Positions 1-8,250 of a stretch of 64,000 nucleotides of DNA are shown piece after piece; position 1 is the stretch's first letter; every line of letters starts with the position of its first letter. Both the position numbers and the translations under genes were made by a program. Where the stretch lies: NCBI RefSeq assembly GCF_008806755.1, contig NZ_WAAU01000036.1, positions 1 to 64,000 of the forward strand, read 5' to 3'. The notes below the pieces were generated by a model. It ran no database searches, was not told the origin of the DNA, and worked only from the letters and a program-made list of their open reading frames with translations. This stretch comes from Tenacibaculum aiptasiae. GTDB lineage: Bacteria; Bacteroidota; Bacteroidia; Flavobacteriales; Flavobacteriaceae.

Positions 1-3
1 TTT

Positions 4-41
4 AACCTCAATCTTATAAAATAAGATTGAGGTTTTTTTTT
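4..41 (+). terminator. Rho-independent terminator of a gene upstream of the window
   Basis: A perfect 13-bp stem (4-16 with 22-34) with a 5-nt loop is followed by an uninterrupted T run to about position 41. The T run lies on the plus strand, so it ends transcription of a gene lying before the window and insulates the next gene. Confidence 0.85.
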
Positions 42-51
42 GCCAAAATTT

Positions 52-59
52 TATATTTG
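52..59 (+). promoter_or_regulatory. -7 box of the pseudouridine synthase gene
   Basis: TATATTTG matches the Bacteroidota -7 consensus TAnnTTTG exactly. No TTG lies at the usual spacing upstream. Only four bases separate the box from the ATG at 64, so the transcript would start at or next to the start codon. Confidence 0.55.
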
Positions 60-63
60 AAAA

Positions 64-846
64 ATGAATTATAAACATTCTTATTTAGTAACAATACAAT
101 ATTTAGGTTTTCGTTTTCATGGCTGGCAAAAGCAACCAAACTTAAAAACGGGACATCTTTTTTTAGATAAAACATTGAAGTTTATTTATAAGGGAATTCG
201 ACTTAAGAGTTTGGGAGTTGGACGAACTGATGCAAGAGTTTCTGCAAGTCATTTTGCATTTCAATTATTTATTGATGAAGAAGTAGATTTTGATCAATTT
301 ATGACAGATTTTAATGCAAACGCTCCTGGAGACATGCGTGCTTTGAAGATTGAAGATATTGATAGGGATTTTAATATTATTCAACATCCAAAGTTAAAAG
401 AGTATAGATATTACTTTTCTTATGGAGAAAAGAATCATCCTTATTCAGCGCCTTTTTTAACGCGTTTTAGAGAGCAATTGGATATAGAGTTAATGAAAGA
501 GGGAGCTAAATTATTTGAAGGCTTTAATAACTATAAAAGGTACTGTACTAAGCCATCTAAAGATACTAAAGTAGAAAGAGAGATTGTTTACTGTAGAATT
601 GAAAGAAATACGGAATTAACAGCTTCTTTTTTTCCTAAAGAAAGTTATGTTTTAATAGTAAGGGGAGAAGGGTTTTTGAGAAATCAAATTCGATTAATAA
701 TGGGAGCTTTACACGATTTAGGAAAAGGTGAATTTGATTTGGAATTTATTAAAGATAGTTTGAATCCAGATTCTGATGTAGATTTAATAAAAAACATTGC
801 ACCAGCATCAGGTTTGCATTTACATAAAATAGATTTTAAAAAATAA
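64..846 (+). CDS. TruA-family tRNA pseudouridine synthase (divergent motif)
   Basis: The 260-residue protein has the fold pattern of TruA, which converts uridines 38-40 of the tRNA anticodon arm to pseudouridine. The catalytic aspartate is Asp56 in GRTDARVSA. In canonical TruA this motif reads GRTDAGVHA, so the Gly and His after the Asp are replaced here by Arg and Ser. The C-terminal part has the expected FLRNQIR segment that contributes to the active site. The gene stands alone between two terminators and has its own -7 box just before the ATG. It may be a second TruA paralogue with a different uridine target rather than the main TruA; that is inference. The family assignment is secure. Confidence 0.82.
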   Translation: MNYKHSYLVTIQYLGFRFHGWQKQPNLKTGHLFLDKTLKFIYKGIRLKSLGVGRTDARVSASHFAFQLFIDEEVDFDQFMTDFNANAPGDMRALKIEDIDRDFNIIQHPKLKEYRYYFSYGEKNHPYSAPFLTRFREQLDIELMKEGAKLFEGFNNYKRYCTKPSKDTKVEREIVYCRIERNTELTASFFPKESYVLIVRGEGFLRNQIRLIMGALHDLGKGEFDLEFIKDSLNPDSDVDLIKNIAPASGLHLHKIDFKK

Positions 847-873
847 AGCTCATCAATTTTGATGAGCTTTATT
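842..873. terminator. Bidirectional terminator between convergent genes
   Basis: A perfect 15-bp inverted repeat (842-856 with 859-873) contains the stop codon of the upstream gene. It sits between two convergent genes, so it can serve both directions; the flanking T and A runs are short. Confidence 0.7.
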
Positions 874-893
874 AATATTATTAGAGAATAAAC

Positions 894-2036
894 TTAGTCT
901 CTTATTAAACTTCTTGAAATTACAATTTTTTGAATTTCAGAAGTACCTTCATAAATCTGAGTAATTTTTGCATCACGCATTAAACGTTCTACATGGTATT
1001 CTTTTACGAAACCATTACCTCCATGGATTTGAACAGCTTCAACAGTTTGTTCCATTGCTACCTTAGATGCATATAATTTTGCCATAGCACCAGATTGATC
1101 GTAGTTAATACCATTATCTTTATCACAAGCAGCTTTCATCACCAAATGACGAGCAGCAGCAATTTCAGTGTACATATCAGCTAATTTGAATGCAATTGCT
1201 TGGTGATTGCAAATTTCCGTACCAAAAGCTTTACGCTCTTTAGAATATTTTAAAGCTAATTCATAAGCACCTGAAGCAATACCTAAAGCTTGAGCAGCGA
1301 TACCAATTCTTCCACCAGATAAAGTTTTCATGGCAAATTTAAAACCAAATCCGTCTTCACCAATACGGTTTTCTTTTGGAACTTTTACGTCGTTAAATTG
1401 TAATGTATGGGTATCAGAACCACGAATACCTAATTTATCTTCTTTAGGCCCAATATCAAATCCTTCCATTCCTTTTTCAACTATAAAAGCATTAATACCT
1501 CTATGTTTTTTAGAACGATCAGTTTGAGCAATTACTAAAAAGACATCAGCACGCCCTCCGTTAGTAATCCAGTTTTTAGTACCGTTTAATAAGTAGTGGT
1601 CACCTTTATCTTCAGCAGTTGTAGCTTGAGAAGTAGCATCAGAACCTGCTTCAGGCTCACTTAAACAAAATGCTCCAATTTGTTCACCAGTAGCTAATTT
1701 TGTTAAATATTTTTCCTTTTGTTCTTCAGTACCATATGCTTCTAAACCATAACATACTAAAGAATTATTAACAGAAACCATAACAGAAGCAGAAGCATCA
1801 ATTTTTGATAATTCTTCCATTATTAATACATAAGAAACAGCATCCATTCCGCTTCCTCCGTATTTTGGGTCTACCATTACTCCCATAAAACCTAATTCTC
1901 CCATTTTACGAACTAATTCGTTAGGAAACTCTTGTTTTTCATCTCTTTCTATTACTCCAGGTAGTAATTCTGTTTGCGCAAAATCACGTGCAGCATCACG
2001 AATCATTAAATGCTCTTCTGTAAGATTAAAATCCAT
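894..2036 (-). CDS. Acyl-CoA dehydrogenase (short-chain type)
   Basis: The 380-residue flavoprotein is the usual length for short-chain acyl-CoA dehydrogenases, which introduce the alpha-beta double bond in fatty acid or branched-chain amino acid breakdown and pass electrons to ETF. Both family signatures are present: CLSEPEAGSDA in the middle domain, and the C-terminal run QIHGGNGF followed by YEGTSEIQ. The catalytic Glu is the one in YEGTSE (about residue 363). The gene is monocistronic and has a good TTG-N20-TATCTTTG promoter upstream. The exact chain-length preference (butyryl or isovaleryl) cannot be read from the sequence. Confidence 0.93.
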   Translation of the reverse strand: MDFNLTEEHLMIRDAARDFAQTELLPGVIERDEKQEFPNELVRKMGELGFMGVMVDPKYGGSGMDAVSYVLIMEELSKIDASASVMVSVNNSLVCYGLEAYGTEEQKEKYLTKLATGEQIGAFCLSEPEAGSDATSQATTAEDKGDHYLLNGTKNWITNGGRADVFLVIAQTDRSKKHRGINAFIVEKGMEGFDIGPKEDKLGIRGSDTHTLQFNDVKVPKENRIGEDGFGFKFAMKTLSGGRIGIAAQALGIASGAYELALKYSKERKAFGTEICNHQAIAFKLADMYTEIAAARHLVMKAACDKDNGINYDQSGAMAKLYASKVAMEQTVEAVQIHGGNGFVKEYHVERLMRDAKITQIYEGTSEIQKIVISRSLIRD

Positions 2037-2077
2037 TATCTAATTTATATTTTTGTTAATTTCGTAAAAAATGTCCC

Positions 2078-2108
2078 CAAAGATACTTTTTTAATAGCAA
2101 ATTTTCAA
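2078..2108 (-). promoter_or_regulatory. Promoter of the acyl-CoA dehydrogenase gene
   Basis: Reading the minus strand, TTG (2106-2108) is followed after exactly 20 nt by TATCTTTG (2078-2085), a full Bacteroidota -33/-7 promoter. The start codon lies about 40 nt downstream. The -7 box runs into the sequence GGGGACA, which recurs near two other genes of the window. Confidence 0.75.
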
Positions 2109-2129
2109 TAGACTTACTACTTTTACTTC

Positions 2130-3191
2130 ATGTTAAACAATTATATTTATTGTATTGGGCTAATGTCTGGAACTTCATTAGATGGAATTGACTTGGCTTA
2201 TATCCAATTTGACTCAAATTCATACAATAACTTCCAAATTATAAAGGCTGATACTTTTTCATATTCAGAAGAATGGAAAAATAAATTACAGAAAGCTATA
2301 TCATACAAAAAAGAAGATTTGAAAAGCTTAGATATAGAGTATGGAATTCTTCTTGGTAAGCTTTTAAATGAGTTTATTGAAATCAATGAAATATCAACAT
2401 TAGATTTTATAGCTTCCCATGGTCATACTATTTTGCATCAACCAGAAAATGGAATCACTTTACAAATTGGTAATGGTCAACAAATAGCAAATATTACAAA
2501 TAAAAAAGTTGTTTGTGACTTTAGGGTTCAAGATGTAAAATTAGGAGGTCAAGGAGCTCCTTTGGTTCCAATTGGTGATAAGTTATTATTCTCTGACTAT
2601 GAATATTGTTTAAATCTAGGAGGTTTTGCAAATGTTTCATTTGAAAAGAATACTAAGAGAATAGCTTTTGATATTTGTCCAGTAAATATTGTTTTGAACC
2701 ATTATACACGAAAGTTAGGTCAGGAATATGATTATAATGGAAATTTAGCGTCAAGTGGTAATGTCAATGAAACTTTACTGAATGAATTAAACCTACTAAA
2801 ATTTTATAAGATTAATCCTCCAAAATCATTAGGCTTAGAATGGGTTCAAAAAGAAATTTTTCCATTGATAGACAGTTTAGAGGAAGATATTCAAACAATA
2901 TTAAGAACTTTTGTTGAGCATATAGCAATTCAAATAGGGAGTGTTATTAAAAATAGTAAATCAGTTTTAGCTACAGGAGGAGGTGTTTATAACTCTTTTT
3001 TAATGGAAAGAATTGATTTTTATGCTAAAACGAGAGTAGAAAAAGTTAATGATGAGCTTATTAATTACAAGGAAGCATTAATTTTTGGTTTTTTAGGTGT
3101 TTTAAAGCTTGATAATCAGGTGAATTGTTTGGCTTCTGTCACAGGGGCAAGTAAAAATCACTCTTCCGGAGAAATATTTCAGCCTAAATAA
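2130..3191 (+). CDS. anmK: Anhydro-N-acetylmuramic acid kinase
   Basis: The N-terminal motif GLMSGTSLDGID is diagnostic of AnmK, which phosphorylates and opens 1,6-anhydro-MurNAc to give MurNAc-6-phosphate during peptidoglycan recycling. The length of 353 residues is normal. The glycine-rich ATGGGVYN segment near residue 280 belongs to the ASKHA ATPase fold. The gene is transcribed away from the acyl-CoA dehydrogenase. No strong -7 box is visible; TACTTTTA close to the ATG is only a weak candidate. No murQ or other recycling gene is adjacent, although a BadF-type sugar kinase occurs at 40395-41246. Confidence 0.93.
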   Translation: MLNNYIYCIGLMSGTSLDGIDLAYIQFDSNSYNNFQIIKADTFSYSEEWKNKLQKAISYKKEDLKSLDIEYGILLGKLLNEFIEINEISTLDFIASHGHTILHQPENGITLQIGNGQQIANITNKKVVCDFRVQDVKLGGQGAPLVPIGDKLLFSDYEYCLNLGGFANVSFEKNTKRIAFDICPVNIVLNHYTRKLGQEYDYNGNLASSGNVNETLLNELNLLKFYKINPPKSLGLEWVQKEIFPLIDSLEEDIQTILRTFVEHIAIQIGSVIKNSKSVLATGGGVYNSFLMERIDFYAKTRVEKVNDELINYKEALIFGFLGVLKLDNQVNCLASVTGASKNHSSGEIFQPK

Positions 3192-3226
3192 AAATTAATT
3201 TTTATGTTAAAATTTACAAAAAACCA

Positions 3227-3256
3227 AGGAAACTTTTTTAGTATTTAAAGTTTCCT
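3227..3256 (+). terminator. Hairpin downstream of anmK, possible terminator
   Basis: A perfect 10-bp inverted repeat (3227-3236 with 3247-3256) encloses a 10-nt loop. It follows the anmK stop by 35 nt. The T tract after it is poor (GTGTATTTTAG), so it may be a weak terminator or an RNA-stabilising hairpin. Confidence 0.4.
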
Positions 3257-3363
3257 GTGTATTTTAGCAGAGTTATTTTAAATGTTTAATCAATTTTCTT
3301 TCAAAATATTCTATAAAATAAAGCTAATTGAATTAATAATGTGTAAAATATGTTTTTTTATGG

Positions 3364-3371
3364 TAGTTTTG
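3364..3371 (+). promoter_or_regulatory. -7 box of the glutamate dehydrogenase-type gene
   Basis: TAGTTTTG fits TAnnTTTG. No TTG lies at normal spacing. The predicted 5' leader is about 130 nt long and contains a small TCCCC-TTT-GGGGA hairpin (3420-3432) and a six-codon reading frame starting at 3456. Nothing else is recognised in the 311-nt gap between the two genes. Confidence 0.45.
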
Positions 3372-3502
3372 TATGCACAACTATTATTAAAAACCACAGT
3401 AAGATGAATCAACTTTAACTCCCCTTTGGGGACAAATTGTAAAGAACTTCAAAAAATGAAAAAGAGAAACAATTAAAGTTGAATTTACCTATAAAATTTA
3501 GA

Positions 3503-4729
3503 ATGAAAGATTTATTAAAAAAATACGAAGAAAAACAACCTGAAATAGTTTTTAACTGGAAAGATTCTGAAACAGAAGCTGAAGGTTGGACAGTTATAAA
3601 TTCACTAAGAGGTGGTGCTGCCGGTGGTGGTACGCGTATGCGTAAAGGTTTAGATAAGTATGAAGTAACTTCATTAGCAAAAACAATGGAGGTTAAGTTT
3701 ACTGTTTCTGGACCGGCTATTGGTGGAGCAAAATCAGGAATTAACTTTGACCCGCACGATCCTCGTAAAAAAGGAGTTTTAGAGCGTTGGTATAAAGCAG
3801 TGGCTCCATTATTAAAAAACTATTATGGAACTGGAGGGGATTTAAATGTTGATGAAATTCATGAAGTAATTCCTATGACAGAAGATGTAGGTGTATGGCA
3901 CCCGCAGGAAGGAGTTTTTAATGGACACTTTAAACCAACAGAAGCTGATAAAATTAATAGAATAGGTCAGTTACGTCATGGAGTTATAAAAGTATTAGAA
4001 GACGAAAAGTTATCTCCAAGTATTTTAAAAAAATATACAGTAGCTGATATGATTACTGGTTATGGAGTTGCTGAAGCTATTCGTCACTATTATAATATTT
4101 ATGGAGGTACAGTAGTAGGAAAAAGAGCTATTGTACAAGGTTTTGGTAATGTTGGTTCTGCAGCTGCATTTTATTTAGCAGAAATGGGAGCTAAGGTTGT
4201 TGGAATTATTGATAGAGTAGGAGGAGTAATAAATGAAGAAGGGTTTTCGTTTGAAGAAATTAAAGAAATGTTCTTAAATAAAGATGGGAATACTTTAGTA
4301 TCTGAAAATATGATTCCTTTTGAGGAGATGAATGAGCGTATTTGGAACTTACCATGTGAAATCTTCGCACCGTGTGCTGCTTCAAGGTTAGTACAACAAG
4401 ATCAAATAAATAAAATGATTGATACAGGTTTAGAAGTAATTTCTTGTGGAGCAAATGTACCATTTGCTGATAAAGAAATATTCTTTGGACCTATCATGGA
4501 GGAAACTGATAAGAAAGTTAGTCTGATTCCAGATTTTATTTCAAATTGTGGAATGGCAAGAGTATTTGCATACTTTATGGAACGTAGAGTTGAAATGACA
4601 GATGAAGCTATATTCACAGATACTTCAAACACAATAAAGAAAGCACTTCAAAAAACTTTTGCAAAGAGTGCTTCTAAAACAAAAATTAGCGAGACAGCCT
4701 TCGAAATCGCGTTAAAAGAATTGATATAA
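3503..4729 (+). CDS. Glu/Leu/Phe/Val dehydrogenase
   Basis: The protein belongs to the amino acid dehydrogenase family that reversibly deaminates glutamate or branched-chain amino acids with NAD(P). The catalytic-lysine region is GGAKSGINFDP, and the dinucleotide-binding turn is GFGNVGSAAAFYL near residue 215 of the 408-residue product. I chose the ATG at 3503 rather than the in-frame TTG at 3479, because family members start directly with a sequence like MKDLLKKYE and ATG is strongly preferred. nhaD follows 18 nt downstream and is likely co-transcribed. Glutamate versus leucine specificity cannot be settled by eye. Confidence 0.9.
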   Translation: MKDLLKKYEEKQPEIVFNWKDSETEAEGWTVINSLRGGAAGGGTRMRKGLDKYEVTSLAKTMEVKFTVSGPAIGGAKSGINFDPHDPRKKGVLERWYKAVAPLLKNYYGTGGDLNVDEIHEVIPMTEDVGVWHPQEGVFNGHFKPTEADKINRIGQLRHGVIKVLEDEKLSPSILKKYTVADMITGYGVAEAIRHYYNIYGGTVVGKRAIVQGFGNVGSAAAFYLAEMGAKVVGIIDRVGGVINEEGFSFEEIKEMFLNKDGNTLVSENMIPFEEMNERIWNLPCEIFAPCAASRLVQQDQINKMIDTGLEVISCGANVPFADKEIFFGPIMEETDKKVSLIPDFISNCGMARVFAYFMERRVEMTDEAIFTDTSNTIKKALQKTFAKSASKTKISETAFEIALKELI

Positions 4730-4747
4730 AAACAAATTAAATAAAAA

Positions 4748-6142
4748 ATGGAGTTAGCGATTATTTTAGTATTCGTAATGGGATATTTGGCCATTACTTT
4801 AGAGCATAACATTAAGTTAGATAAATTAATACCAGCATTAATAATGATGGCTATTTGTTGGGCCTTAGTGGCTCTGGGAGTAGATAGTTTTTCTAACTGG
4901 TTTGATTCGTCAAAGCATGCTTTAGTAGAAGGTTTTAGCGCCTTAGCCCACGATGATAAAATGCATTTAGTAGAAGAAACATTGTTACATCATCTAGGTA
5001 AAACAGCAGAAATTTTAGTTTTCCTTTTAGGAGCAATGACCATAGTAGAAATTATAGATTATTTTGATGGTTTTTCTACAATTAAAGGATATGTAAAAAC
5101 TAAGAGTAAGAAGAAAATTCTTTGGATGTTTGGTATTCTAGCATTTATATTATCAGCGATTATAGATAATCTAACAGCTACCATTGTATTGATTTCTATT
5201 TTACAAAAAATAGTAAAAAGTAGAGAAGATAGAATTTGGTTTGCAGGTTTAATTATTATTGCAGCAAATGCAGGAGGAGCTTGGTCGCCAATTGGAGATG
5301 TTACTACTACAATGTTATGGATAGGTAAAAAAGTAAGTACACCAATGTTAGTTGCGTATTTATTCATACCATCAGTGCTTTGTATGGTTGTACCAACTTT
5401 TATAGCGTCGTTTTTACCAGCTTTCAAAGGAGAAATAGAAACAGATGAAAGTGATGATGATAAAAAGAAAAGTCCTCATAGCGCAAGAATGTTATATTTA
5501 GGACTAGGAGCAATTGTATTTGTGCCTTTCTTTAAAACAGTAACTCATTTACCTCCTTATGTAGGAATGATGTTATCATTAGCAGTTGTAGCTACTTTTG
5601 CTGAAATTTATAGTAGAACAAAATTCTCATTAACAGATTTTGATAGCGAAGAATCAGATGCTCATGCTCATCATAGTCCAGTACATGCATCTTTATCTAA
5701 AATTGAAATGCCAAGTATTTTATTTTTCTTAGGAATTTTAATGGCTGTGGCAGCTTTAGAGTCTTTAGGGATCTTATTTAATTTTGCTGATAGTTTAAAA
5801 CAAGGAATTCCTTTAATGGGGTCTGAGTTAGCTGGAACAAATGTTTCGGATTTAGTAGTAATTTTATTAGGAATCGGTTCAGCTGTAATTGATAATGTTC
5901 CATTAGTAGCAGCTTCATTAGGAATGTTCTCTGAACCAATCGATAATCCGTTATGGCACTTTATTGCTTTTTCAGCAGGAACAGGAGGAAGTATGTTAAT
6001 TATTGGTTCTGCAGCAGGAGTTGTGGCAATGGGAATGGAAAAAATAGATTTCTTTTGGTATTTAAAGAAAATCTCTTGGTTAGCTTTCATCGGATTTATA
6101 GTAGGATCATTAGCGTTTATGTTAATGAGAACATTTATCTAA
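4748..6142 (+). CDS. nhaD: NhaD-type sodium:proton antiporter
   Basis: The 464-residue polytopic membrane protein has the architecture and conserved stretches of NhaD in the ion transporter superfamily. It contains about 12 hydrophobic segments, the NLTATIVLISIL segment near residue 140 and the matching IDNVPLVAASLGM in the second half, plus AGGAWSPIGDVTT after the first repeat. It exchanges Na+ for H+ across the inner membrane, which fits a marine organism. A charged His- and Asp-rich cytoplasmic loop lies near residues 298-312. The gene sits 18 nt after the amino acid dehydrogenase and is closed by a strong terminator. Confidence 0.92.
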   Translation: MELAIILVFVMGYLAITLEHNIKLDKLIPALIMMAICWALVALGVDSFSNWFDSSKHALVEGFSALAHDDKMHLVEETLLHHLGKTAEILVFLLGAMTIVEIIDYFDGFSTIKGYVKTKSKKKILWMFGILAFILSAIIDNLTATIVLISILQKIVKSREDRIWFAGLIIIAANAGGAWSPIGDVTTTMLWIGKKVSTPMLVAYLFIPSVLCMVVPTFIASFLPAFKGEIETDESDDDKKKSPHSARMLYLGLGAIVFVPFFKTVTHLPPYVGMMLSLAVVATFAEIYSRTKFSLTDFDSEESDAHAHHSPVHASLSKIEMPSILFFLGILMAVAALESLGILFNFADSLKQGIPLMGSELAGTNVSDLVVILLGIGSAVIDNVPLVAASLGMFSEPIDNPLWHFIAFSAGTGGSMLIIGSAAGVVAMGMEKIDFFWYLKKISWLAFIGFIVGSLAFMLMRTFI

Positions 6143-6162
6143 AAAAAATAATAAATAAAAAT

Positions 6163-6203
6163 AAAGTCTTCCTTAATCATGGTTATTGAGGAAGACTTTT
6201 TTA
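6163..6203 (+). terminator. Rho-independent terminator after nhaD
   Basis: An imperfect hairpin with a 10-bp perfect base (6163-6172 with 6190-6199), extended inward by further pairs, is followed by a T run. It ends the dehydrogenase-nhaD unit. Confidence 0.85.
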
Positions 6204-6287
6204 TACTTGTATTTTAAAACAATTTTCAATAAAACAAATCGTTAATTAGTTAACGTAAATTAATTACAAACTCTAATATTATTTTTA

Positions 6288-6971
6288 ATGTTGTTATTTC
6301 AAGAAAGTATAGAATTGTTAGAAGAAGTGTCAGAAGAAAAAACATTATCTATAATCCAGTTAATTAAAGATGGTGGATTAGGAGGACAAATTATCATAGC
6401 ACTATTGTTTGTGTTATTAGCAGTAGCTCTTTATATATACTTTGAACGCTTTTTTGCAATTAAAGCAGCATCTAAGGTTGATAAAAATTTTATGAATCAA
6501 ATTAGAGACCATGTAACTAGTGGTAAATTAGATAGTGCTAAAGCAATGTGTGAAAACACACAAACACCAACTGCAAGATTAATTGGCAAAGGTATTTCTA
6601 GAATAGGAAAACCATTAGATGATATTAATACAGCAATAGAAAATGCTGGTAAGTTAGAAGTTTATCAGTTAGAAAGAAACGTATCGGTATTAGCAACTAT
6701 AGCTGGAGCAGCTCCAATGATAGGATTTTTAGGAACAGTAATTGGAATGATAGTTGCGATACATGAAATAGCAAACTCTGGTGGTCAAATAGATATTAAA
6801 ATGTTATCAGATGGTTTGTATACAGCAATGACAACCACAGTAGCAGGTTTAATAGTTGGTATTATTGCATATATCGCATATAATCATTTAGTAGTTCGTA
6901 CAGATAAAGTAGTTTATCAAATGGAAGCTAAATCAGTTGAGTTTTTAGATTTATTAAATGAGCCAGTATAA
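6288..6971 (+). CDS. exbB: ExbB/TolQ-family proton channel
   Basis: The protein has 227 residues and the three transmembrane segments of the MotA/TolQ/ExbB family: one near residues 33-53 and two in the C-terminal half, around GAAPMIGFLGTVIGM and TTVAGLIVGIIAYIAY. With ExbD it forms the inner-membrane proton channel that powers TonB at outer-membrane receptors. The stop codon overlaps the ATG of the next gene by one base, giving an exbB-exbD-tonB operon. An inverted repeat CGTTAA-TTAG-TTAACG (6240-6255) lies upstream and could be an operator; this is inference. Confidence 0.9.
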   Translation: MLLFQESIELLEEVSEEKTLSIIQLIKDGGLGGQIIIALLFVLLAVALYIYFERFFAIKAASKVDKNFMNQIRDHVTSGKLDSAKAMCENTQTPTARLIGKGISRIGKPLDDINTAIENAGKLEVYQLERNVSVLATIAGAAPMIGFLGTVIGMIVAIHEIANSGGQIDIKMLSDGLYTAMTTTVAGLIVGIIAYIAYNHLVVRTDKVVYQMEAKSVEFLDLLNEPV

Positions 6972-7363
6972 TGAATTTAAAAGGAAGAAATAAAGTAGAT
7001 CCAAGTTTCAATATGTCTTCAATGACAGATATTGTTTTCTTGTTGTTGATTTTTTTCATGTTAACATCTACGCTAGTTACCGTTAGTGCAATAGATGTTT
7101 TATTACCTAAAGCAGGAGGGAAAACAGAAAATAATACTTCAGTAGCAGTAACAATAACAAAAAACTCTTCTTTTTATATTGATAAAACTAAAGTTAGTAA
7201 TGCTAATTTAGAAAACTCAATTTTAGCTAAAGTAGGGCCAGATAAAAAGAAAACAGTAGTAATACGAGGCGATCAAAATGTTCCGTATAAAAATGTAATG
7301 AGAGTTATAGATATTGCAAATAGGAACAAGTTGAAAATGATATTAGCAGTAAAGGGCAAATAA
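6971..7363 (+). CDS. exbD: ExbD/TolR-family protein
   Basis: The protein has 130 residues and one transmembrane helix near residues 18-40. MTDIVFLLLIFFMLTS carries the conserved proton-path Asp of the ExbD/TolR family. The periplasmic domain follows. The gene is translationally coupled to exbB and followed after one base by the TonB-like gene. It is a partner in the proton-driven complex that energises TonB-dependent receptors such as the one at 58916-61633. Confidence 0.9.
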   Translation: MNLKGRNKVDPSFNMSSMTDIVFLLLIFFMLTSTLVTVSAIDVLLPKAGGKTENNTSVAVTITKNSSFYIDKTKVSNANLENSILAKVGPDKKKTVVIRGDQNVPYKNVMRVIDIANRNKLKMILAVKGK

Positions 7364-7364
7364 A

Positions 7365-8186
7365 ATGTCAATTTTAGATACACAACATAAACGTAAATCA
7401 GCAGTAATAACAGCAGTTATTCTGTTACTTTTATTATTTGGAATATTCAATTACGGGATGAAGTATCTTGATCCTCCTATTGAGTATGGAGTAGCAATTA
7501 ATTTTGGAAACTCAGATATTGGTAGTGGAGAGCCAGTTGAAAAAACAAAATCACAATCAGTACCTGAAGAACAACAAGAAGAAGTTGTAGAAGAGGTGCA
7601 AGAAGTACAGGAAGAGGCAATTCAGGAAGAAGTAATTACTGATGATACCGCTGATGATGTTCCAGTTGTGGAGAAGATAGAAGAAAAAAAAGAAGAGGTA
7701 AAAGAAACTCCTAAAGAGGAAAAGCCTAAAGAAAAACCAAAACCAAAGCCTTCAAAAGAAGCAACAGATGCTTTAAATAGTTTGTTGAATGGGACATCAA
7801 AAGATGGAGCAGATAAAGGAGAAGGAGATGATAATGAGACTGGTGTAAAAGGTAAAGAGAATGGTGATCCTAGCTCTAATAAATATTATGGAGGAGGCGG
7901 TAGTGGCTCTGGAGGTAATTATAATTTAGCAGGAAGAAAGGCATTATCCAAACCTATAAAAAAGCCAGAGTGCCAAGAGGAAGGAACAGTGGTTGTGAGT
8001 ATAGAAGTAGATCAAAATGGTAAGGTGATTAAAGCAGTACCTGGAGTAAAAGGATCAACTAACACAGCACCATGTTTATTAAAACCTGCTAAAGAAGCAG
8101 CTTTAAGAACAAAATGGAATGCAGATGGTAAAGCACCATCAAAACAAAGGGGAACAATTATCTACAGATTTTCTTTGTCTCAATAA
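7365..8186 (+). CDS. TonB-like energy transducer
   Basis: The 273-residue protein has an N-terminal transmembrane anchor (about residues 13-32). A long Glu-, Pro- and Lys-rich spacer of the TonB type follows (about 60-135), then a Gly-rich stretch (about 170-190) and a C-terminal domain from about residue 200. The end of the protein (RGTIIYRFSLSQ) resembles flavobacterial TonB proteins placed after ExbD. It should carry energy from ExbB-ExbD across the periplasm to outer-membrane receptors. The spacer is unusually acidic compared with the Pro-Lys spacers of Proteobacteria. Confidence 0.8.
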   Translation: MSILDTQHKRKSAVITAVILLLLLFGIFNYGMKYLDPPIEYGVAINFGNSDIGSGEPVEKTKSQSVPEEQQEEVVEEVQEVQEEAIQEEVITDDTADDVPVVEKIEEKKEEVKETPKEEKPKEKPKPKPSKEATDALNSLLNGTSKDGADKGEGDDNETGVKGKENGDPSSNKYYGGGGSGSGGNYNLAGRKALSKPIKKPECQEEGTVVVSIEVDQNGKVIKAVPGVKGSTNTAPCLLKPAKEAALRTKWNADGKAPSKQRGTIIYRFSLSQ

Positions 8187-8250
8187 TAACTTTGCATCAA
8201 AAATAATTTCATCTCACAATACTGAAATAGAGATGTTATAAATAATAGAC

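Noticed and set aside
3479..3502. Upstream in-frame TTG start for the amino acid dehydrogenase
   Set aside because: ATG at 3503 gives the usual family N-terminus; the extension has no family support.
5059..6090. Two minus-strand open frames (122 and 139 codons) opposite nhaD
   Set aside because: They lie fully inside a clear membrane transporter gene, have low-complexity Ile/Lys/Asn-rich products and no promoter; they mirror the codon pattern of nhaD.
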